From positions 1 to 55,214 of the forward strand of contig CAMWQW010000024.1 of the NCBI GenBank assembly GCA_947176505.1: 55,214 nucleotides of DNA, written 5' to 3'. Positions 50,875 to 55,214 of this stretch are shown in pieces (the stretch's first letter is position 1; every line of letters begins with the position of its first letter). The notes beneath the pieces are model-generated. The model made no database searches, was not told the origin of the DNA, and was given only the letters and a program-made list of their open reading frames with translations. The DNA is from an uncultured Lachnospiraceae bacterium (GTDB taxonomy: Bacteria; Bacillota; Clostridia; Lachnospirales; Lachnospiraceae). The position numbers and the translations under genes were made by a program.

Positions 50875-50903
50875 ATTGTAACAGATTCCCTTGCGGATGT
50901 CAA
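50875..50903 (-). promoter_or_regulatory. Promoter of antisense RNA, copy B
   Basis: Minus-strand TTGACA (50903-50898), exactly 17 bases, TACAAT (50880-50875). Confidence 0.75.
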
Positions 50904-50977
50904 ACATCGAGGGCCCTTTTCGGCTCCAAATGGCGGCGAAGGGATGTGTTGGGAATATTATAAACCGGAAGGGCTGC

Positions 50978-51040
50978 GCTGGCAAGTGCGGCTTTTTACA
51001 TTTTATTATAGAAAGAAACCCTTTAGCTTGGTGGGGTAAC
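50978..51040 (+). repeat. Intergenic repeat element, copy 2
   Basis: CTGGCAAGTGCGGCTTTTTA, ACATTTT, a GAAAGAAACCCTTTAG section and CTTGGTGGGG, matching the order of blocks at 22213-22272. The stretch 51041-51366 shows no convincing gene; a 90-codon frame from 51120 lacks a ribosome site. Confidence 0.45.
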
Positions 51041-51438
51041 GCATGGGGTAAAAAGGTAAAATCACCATGTAAAAGTTACCACACCCTATGACTTTCTATA
51101 AACAGTATTAAAGCCGTAAATGGGCGGGTGTCTTAGTTCTCGGTGGATAAAGTTGCGAAACCTAAGAAAGCCCATAAATACGGCATTTTGGCAGTACATA
51201 GGTCTGAAAGATACATTGTTTTTTGTGTTTTTAGGGGCAATTTTATATTTGGGAAGGGGAGAACCTTTGTTCTGGGATTCTTTTGCCAAAAAGTATAATA
51301 GTTTCATGCAATCCAATAAAATATGGGAAAATTTCTGTGGTATAATAAGTGGACGCTTTTGCTTTAGCGGGAACGATATCCTGCCGAAGTAATAGGAAAC
51401 AGCAGAATCCGTCTATGGCTTGTATGGTGGATTGGTTT

Positions 51439-51901
51439 ATGGTTGAAGCGATAGATAAGGACACTTTTGCTATCAGCGCAACTTTACCCGTTATGGCAGT
51501 CACCACCCATGTCCATTGGGATCATATTGGTGGGCATAAATATTTTGAGAACATAGCAGTCCATGAGGCAGAGAAGGACTGGTTATCCATACTCCCGGAC
51601 ATTCACCGGGACATTGCTGTTTTTATGAGCCGGATAGGAAATATCTGTTTTCTGGCGACTTAATATATGAGGGTAGCCTTGATGCATTTTATCCGTCCAC
51701 ATACCCGCAGCTATTTTTTCAATCTGTGAGAAAAATACAGAATCTAAGTATAAACCGGATTTTGCCTGAACATCATCAGTTGAGCATTCCTGTTGATATA
51801 ATTGACAGGATTGAGAATGGATTCAGCAAGTTATCAGAAAAAGGGAAACTGAAACAAGGAAACGGTGTATTTGACTTTGGGGAATTTCAGATACATATTT
51901 A
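51439..51901 (+). pseudogene. Decayed metallo-beta-lactamase-fold hydrolase
   Basis: Recognisable pieces: VEAIDKDTFAIS (start of the fold), then directly LPVMAVTTHVHWDHIGGHKYF (zinc motif HxHxDH in VHWDH form), so the first strands are deleted. The frame ends at 51661, but DLIYEGSLDAFYPSTYPQLF then ILPEHHQLSIPVDII continues in another frame to 51901. Internal deletions plus a frameshift make it non-functional. Confidence 0.7.
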
Positions 51902-51918
51902 ACAATATGAAATATAAA

Positions 51919-51959
51919 GACCGCCGTACTATGGACTTTATCCACCATATGCGGCGGTC
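51919..51959 (+). repeat. GACCGCCG hairpin repeat, copy 3
   Basis: GACCGCCGTAC-TATGG pairs with CCATATGCGGCGGTC. It is followed by TGCCATTTCCGCAGGCAGACCGG as in copies 1 and 2. It lies 218 bases before the LytTR regulator; copy 2 lies 229 bases before the truncated kinase. The rest of 51960-52176 has no supported gene. Confidence 0.65.
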
Positions 51960-52176
51960 TGCCATTTCCGCAGGCAGACCGGGCGGCCTGATAAGGGAAA
52001 TTACTTGGAAAGGGAATATTCGGGTGTCGGAAAAGGCAGGCTATGATATCCCTGAAATAGTGGAAAGGAATACAGGGAAAAGAATTCACGCTGTCAAATC
52101 CGCTATTCACGCTATCGGCATTAGAAAAGTTTTCAGTTTTTTCGATATATAAGATGAAAGATGGAAGGAGGTGGAT

Positions 52177-52884
52177 GTGATAAGAATTGCAATCTGTGAT
52201 GATGAAAAGAATATAAGGGCTTATCTTCGCACACTTGTCAGGAAGCAGGATTCGGAGAGTGAAATTATAGAGTATGCATCCACTGATGAATACCTGTCAG
52301 GCGGAATGGAACACGACCTGCTGTTTTTGGATATAGAGATGAAAGGCGCTACATCCGGCATGGATGGCATGAGCATGGCAAAACAGCTAAGAGGCATGGA
52401 GCTTAACAGACAACCGGTCATCATTTTTGTGACGGGCTATGATAAATATGTTTATGACGCTTTTGATGTGGATGCATTCCAATATCTGCTGAAGCCCATC
52501 AATGAGCAGAAATTTGCTGAAGTTTTCATCAAGGCAGCAGGGCAGATTTTATCCGAGGCGGGGCAGAAAAAGAAAACACTGGTCATCCAGTGCGGAAGTG
52601 AAAGCAGGGTGATACCGTTAGACAATATTTATTATCTGGAAAGCCGGAACCATAAGGTATTGCTGTACTTAAAAGAAGGGGAACTGGAATACTACGCAAA
52701 GATCGGAGATCTGGAGGAGGAACTGGCGGGGCAGTTTTACCGGATACACAGGGGATACATGGTCAATCTTGCCTATGTCGAGGGGTATGACAAGACCGAG
52801 GTGACACTTGCGAATGGGGACAGACTGCCCCTTTCAAAAAAGTATGATGATTTTGCGACGGCATACCTGCGGTTTATGCAATAG
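52177..52884 (+). CDS. LytTR-family response regulator (AgrA/VirR type)
   Basis: A 235-residue regulator. The receiver (IRIAICDDEKN; phospho-acceptor in LLFLDIEMKG; LKPINEQ) is followed by a LytTR DNA-binding domain (VIPLDNIYYLESRNHKVLLYL ... FYRIHRGYMVNLAYVEGYD). The GTG at 52177 is preferred because GGAAGGAGG ends at 52171, which rules out the GTG at that position. LytTR regulators usually bind paired 9-bp repeats; none was identified with confidence. It is followed after 11 bases by its kinase. Confidence 0.9.
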   Translation: MIRIAICDDEKNIRAYLRTLVRKQDSESEIIEYASTDEYLSGGMEHDLLFLDIEMKGATSGMDGMSMAKQLRGMELNRQPVIIFVTGYDKYVYDAFDVDAFQYLLKPINEQKFAEVFIKAAGQILSEAGQKKKTLVIQCGSESRVIPLDNIYYLESRNHKVLLYLKEGELEYYAKIGDLEEELAGQFYRIHRGYMVNLAYVEGYDKTEVTLANGDRLPLSKKYDDFATAYLRFMQ

Positions 52885-52895
52885 GAGGGGAAATT

Positions 52896-54356
52896 TTGAG
52901 CGAAACGGGTTTTATACTGTTCCAGCATATCGTGGTAGGAATTGAAAGAGTCTTATATGCAGCCTGCATGACGTTTCTTTTTTATCCATTTATGGCAGGG
53001 CGTAAAGAACAATGGAAAAATGTATTAAAAAAAGCTGCCGTAGTATTTTTATCCTATGTGCTGACATATCTGGCCTGCGAAGCAGCATCCGTTCCGGGGT
53101 GGCTGTGCATGATAATCCTAATTGTCCTGCTGGTGTCTGCCCATAGAATTTTAGGGATGGAAAAGGATCATGTTTTTTTGCTTGGTGTGCTGTTTTTTGG
53201 AATCAAGGATATATGCAGGTTAATAACAGAAAGTCTGTACTATATTCTCAATATGAAGTTCCTGCAGGGCTTATACAACGAAAATGTAATATACCGTAAT
53301 GCTGCCGTGGGTTATTCTGCCGTAATGGTACTGCGGTTTGGCTTTTTATTTCTCATGCTTTTGTTTATCAGCCGCAGGCTGCGGAAAGAAGCGCTGGAAT
53401 TACACGCAAAGGAGCTGTGCTATTTATGTCTGATACCGATTGCGGGCATTCTGTTCGGAAATATTATTTTCCGTCTGTTTTTCGCTGAGACTGTGAAGGA
53501 AAATGTATTTTTTCTGCTATACGAGCAATACCCGGTATTTATCGGCTTAGTGCCTTTGATAAGTGTTTTGTTTTATGTGGGGATTGTGGCCACGGTAATG
53601 TCCTATCAGGAAATGATCAGGCTGCAGGAAGAAAAGAAGAAGTATTTTGTAGAGGAGCAGCAGCTTCGGGCAATACGGGAAAGGATGGGGGAAGTCGAGC
53701 AATTTTATGACGGCATACGCAGGATGAAGCATGAAATGAAAAACCATCTGACAAATATAAAGGGGCTGGCAGGAAGCGGCAGTTATGAGGAAATGGAACA
53801 GTATATCGCCAAAATGGATGAAAGCATGGATGTCTTTGAACTTACCATCAGGACGGGCAATGCCGTTACGGATGTGATTGTGAATGACAAGCAGAAAGCA
53901 GCAGATAAACAGGGCATAAAATTCAGTTCGGAGTTCCTGTATCCGGCATCAGACGGGTATGACGCATATGACATTGCGATCATCATAAATAATCTCCTGC
54001 AGAATGCTTTGGAAGCCTGTGAAAAGATGGCAGGAGGGAAAAGGTATATTTCCCTTTCAGGCAGACAGAAAAAGAGGTTTTTTCTGATATGTGTAAAAAA
54101 TTCCTTTGAAGGGGAGGTGGCATTTGACAAAAACAATCATCTTCCGGTTTCCACAAAAGGAGCAGACCTTTTAGGAAAACCGGTCTCCATGCATGGCATA
54201 GGCTTATCCAATGTTAAGCGTGAGACGGCAAAGTATTTAGGAAATATGGATATCAGGATCAAGAAAAACGAGTTCATCGTAACAGTATTGTTACAGGAAA
54301 GGAGCAGAAATGGGCAGCACAATCAATGTAAACTACATGACAAAGACGTACAGTAA
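52896..54356 (+). CDS. GHKL-type membrane histidine kinase (AgrC-like)
   Basis: A 486-residue protein with about six N-terminal membrane segments up to residue 235, a coiled coil (EEKKKYFVEEQQLRAIRERM), the histidine motif IRRMKHEMKNHL, and a GHKL ATPase domain with N box NNLLQNALEAC and G box HGIGLSNVKRE. This is the AgrC-type plan, but no agrB/agrD-like peptide gene lies adjacent. TTG start at 52896 after AGGAGGGG. The last 47 bases overlap the next gene. Confidence 0.88.
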   Translation: MSETGFILFQHIVVGIERVLYAACMTFLFYPFMAGRKEQWKNVLKKAAVVFLSYVLTYLACEAASVPGWLCMIILIVLLVSAHRILGMEKDHVFLLGVLFFGIKDICRLITESLYYILNMKFLQGLYNENVIYRNAAVGYSAVMVLRFGFLFLMLLFISRRLRKEALELHAKELCYLCLIPIAGILFGNIIFRLFFAETVKENVFFLLYEQYPVFIGLVPLISVLFYVGIVATVMSYQEMIRLQEEKKKYFVEEQQLRAIRERMGEVEQFYDGIRRMKHEMKNHLTNIKGLAGSGSYEEMEQYIAKMDESMDVFELTIRTGNAVTDVIVNDKQKAADKQGIKFSSEFLYPASDGYDAYDIAIIINNLLQNALEACEKMAGGKRYISLSGRQKKRFFLICVKNSFEGEVAFDKNNHLPVSTKGADLLGKPVSMHGIGLSNVKRETAKYLGNMDIRIKKNEFIVTVLLQERSRNGQHNQCKLHDKDVQ

Positions 54357-54951
54357 TTTTTTGAAGAATTACGAAGCAAAGGGCAGCGGCCAGACAAAAA
54401 CCACGTCTTTTAGCGACAAGGTGGCTGAAAAAAGCATGGGAACTCAGAATATATCAGAAACAGGGAAAGCGGGGGCTGTTTCAACAAAGGACATGACAAT
54501 GGAGGAATACAAGCAGTATATCCATGACAGGATTTCACAGATTCCCATGCACCCGACCCGTATGTCGGAGAGCATTTCCATCAACATTTCTGAGGCAGGG
54601 TTTGAGGCTATGAAAAATGATCCGGAATATGAGGCGTGGGTGCTGAATGATTTGCGGACAGGATGGGCGCAGCCGGACAGATGGGCAGGCGTCTGCGGAG
54701 GGGCCTATTCCACAATTTATTATGGCGCGACAAAAGAAGAATGTCATGCAAAGATGTGGAGTGCAGGCTACCAGAACGGGAGTGGGAAAAGCCTGTTTGA
54801 CGGCAGGGCGGAGGACAGTTTCTGGGAGCGCAGGGCAGAACGGAAAAAACAGATGGAAGCACAGATAGAGGAACAGCAGGAAAAGAAGCGGATACTTTCT
54901 TATGGCAGACAGCGGTTCAATCTAATATCAGGCTGCCCGGACTTACCGTAA
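54310..54951 (+). CDS. NDPE-family protein coupled to the GHKL kinase
   Basis: A 213-residue protein. N-terminus INVNYMTKTYSNFLKNYEAK, then TSFSDKVAEKS, matching the SFTEQL position of 47340. Core: MTMEEYKQYIHDRISQIPMH, then ESISINISEAGFEAMKNDPEYEAWVL, the family motif. Then a W/G-rich part (GWAQPDRWAGVCGGAYSTIYYG) and a charged coiled-coil tail (ERRAERKKQMEAQIEEQQEK). The ATG lies within the kinase gene after AGGAAAGGAG, so translation is coupled to signalling. The final SGCPDLP codons run into the repeat at 54934. Confidence 0.8.
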   Translation: MGSTINVNYMTKTYSNFLKNYEAKGSGQTKTTSFSDKVAEKSMGTQNISETGKAGAVSTKDMTMEEYKQYIHDRISQIPMHPTRMSESISINISEAGFEAMKNDPEYEAWVLNDLRTGWAQPDRWAGVCGGAYSTIYYGATKEECHAKMWSAGYQNGSGKSLFDGRAEDSFWERRAERKKQMEAQIEEQQEKKRILSYGRQRFNLISGCPDLP

Positions 54952-54990
54952 GGGGGCATGGGCGGCTCCGAATGACAGAGGAGCCGCCGT
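54934..54990 (+). repeat. GGACTTA hairpin repeat, copy 3
   Basis: TGCCCGGACTTACCGTAAGG, GGGCATGGGCGGCTC, GAATGACAGAGGAGCCGCC. Two potential stems: TGCCC/GGGCA and GGCGGCTC/GAGGAGCCGCC. It agrees closely with 48080-48138. Confidence 0.6.
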
Positions 54991-55066
54991 TGAAATATTT
55001 TATCAAGAGGAGAAGAAACTGGCAAAGGCGCACAGTTGGATCTGACCATATGACAGGGAGGTATTT

Positions 55067-55214
55067 ATGATGCGTATAGGAAATAACAGTCAGGGAATCT
55101 GGCAGCTCCTTTCAAATAAGAGTTTTCCGTTTGCAGGGAAACAGGGGAGTGTAAGCAAGGGAAATGAAAAAGCAATAGCAGACCTGCTCTCCGGGCGCAG
55201 GAAAAATTCTTATG
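55067..55214 (+). CDS. Start of another accessory-family gene (cut by window end)
   Basis: Forty-nine codons are visible: MMRIGNNSQGIWQLLSNKSF, then PFAGKQGSVSKGNEKAIADL. AGGGAGG lies 5 bases before the ATG. The opening RIGNNSQGIWQLL has the same short polar style as other members of this cluster but no direct alignment. Incomplete; no function assigned. Confidence 0.55.
   Translation, partial: MMRIGNNSQGIWQLLSNKSFPFAGKQGSVSKGNEKAIADLLSGRRKNSY

Noticed and set aside
51120..51392. Ninety-residue hydrophobic protein
   Set aside because: No ribosome site, no family resemblance, and it lies in a region of decayed genes; treated as a chance frame.
52896..54356. Complete agr quorum-sensing locus
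   Set aside because: Kinase and regulator are AgrC/AgrA-like, but no AgrB-like peptidase or AgrD-like pro-peptide was found beside them.

Overview
The window looks like a chromosomal segment of a low-to-mid GC Firmicute, most probably a gut Lachnospiraceae (Clostridia). This is an inference from AGGAGG-type ribosome sites, TTG/GTG starts, sigma-A promoters (TTGACA-N17-TATAAT), anaerobe genes (rubrerythrin, DUF362-ferredoxin protein) and clostridial families (paired ArsA-like ATPases, LytTR/GHKL regulators, FtsX-type ABC exporters under two-component control). I saw no rRNA, tRNA, CRISPR array or intact transposase.

Layout. 0.4-5.3 kb: MarR regulator, two ArsA/Get3-like ATPases flanking a small charged protein, a membrane-anchored metallo-beta-lactamase-fold protein and a YqeY protein. 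5.6-7.7 kb: BlaR1/MecI-type signalling pair with three phased operators. 7.9-14.8 kb: membrane GGDEF protein, methylguanine methyltransferase, an SOS-controlled Y-family polymerase with a YolD partner, a CPA2 antiporter and an HD-GYP protein. 14.9-24.1 kb: mostly housekeeping or stress genes (DUF362 iron-sulphur protein, M24 aminopeptidase, beta-carbonic anhydrase, rubrerythrin, MATE exporter, CutC) plus a secreted protein built from four internal repeats. 24.2-27 kb: an AT-rich orphan gene, a complete type I toxin-antitoxin-like locus and a FapA/DUF342 protein. 27.1-39.2 kb: two independent two-component-system plus ABC-transporter modules; the second is divergent around a symmetric pair of putative response-regulator sites.

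39.3-55.2 kb is an accessory region full of repeats and decayed genes. It holds a tandem 1509-bp duplication (MerR pseudogene plus short-chain dehydrogenase), a truncated GHKL kinase, a broken MBL hydrolase, zinc-ribbon genes, a second copy of the type I toxin-antitoxin-like locus, and a LytTR response regulator/GHKL kinase pair. Interspersed are at least six genes or fragments of a diversified protein family. They share N-terminal VNGIG-like segments and/or a core motif (hydrophobic-x-I-S/A ... E-x-M-x-N-D-P-E), often with a charged coiled-coil tail.

The two strongest candidates for something little described are: (1) the paired toxin/antisense loci at 24.94-25.32 and 50.56-50.90 kb. In both, the sense and antisense RNAs are predicted to start with the same leader sequence, and a 5-prime hairpin shows a compensatory base-pair change between copies. 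(2) The diversified family with its LytTR/GHKL genes and short intergenic repeats at 39.7-55.2 kb. All family names come from reading the translated sequence, not from database searches.
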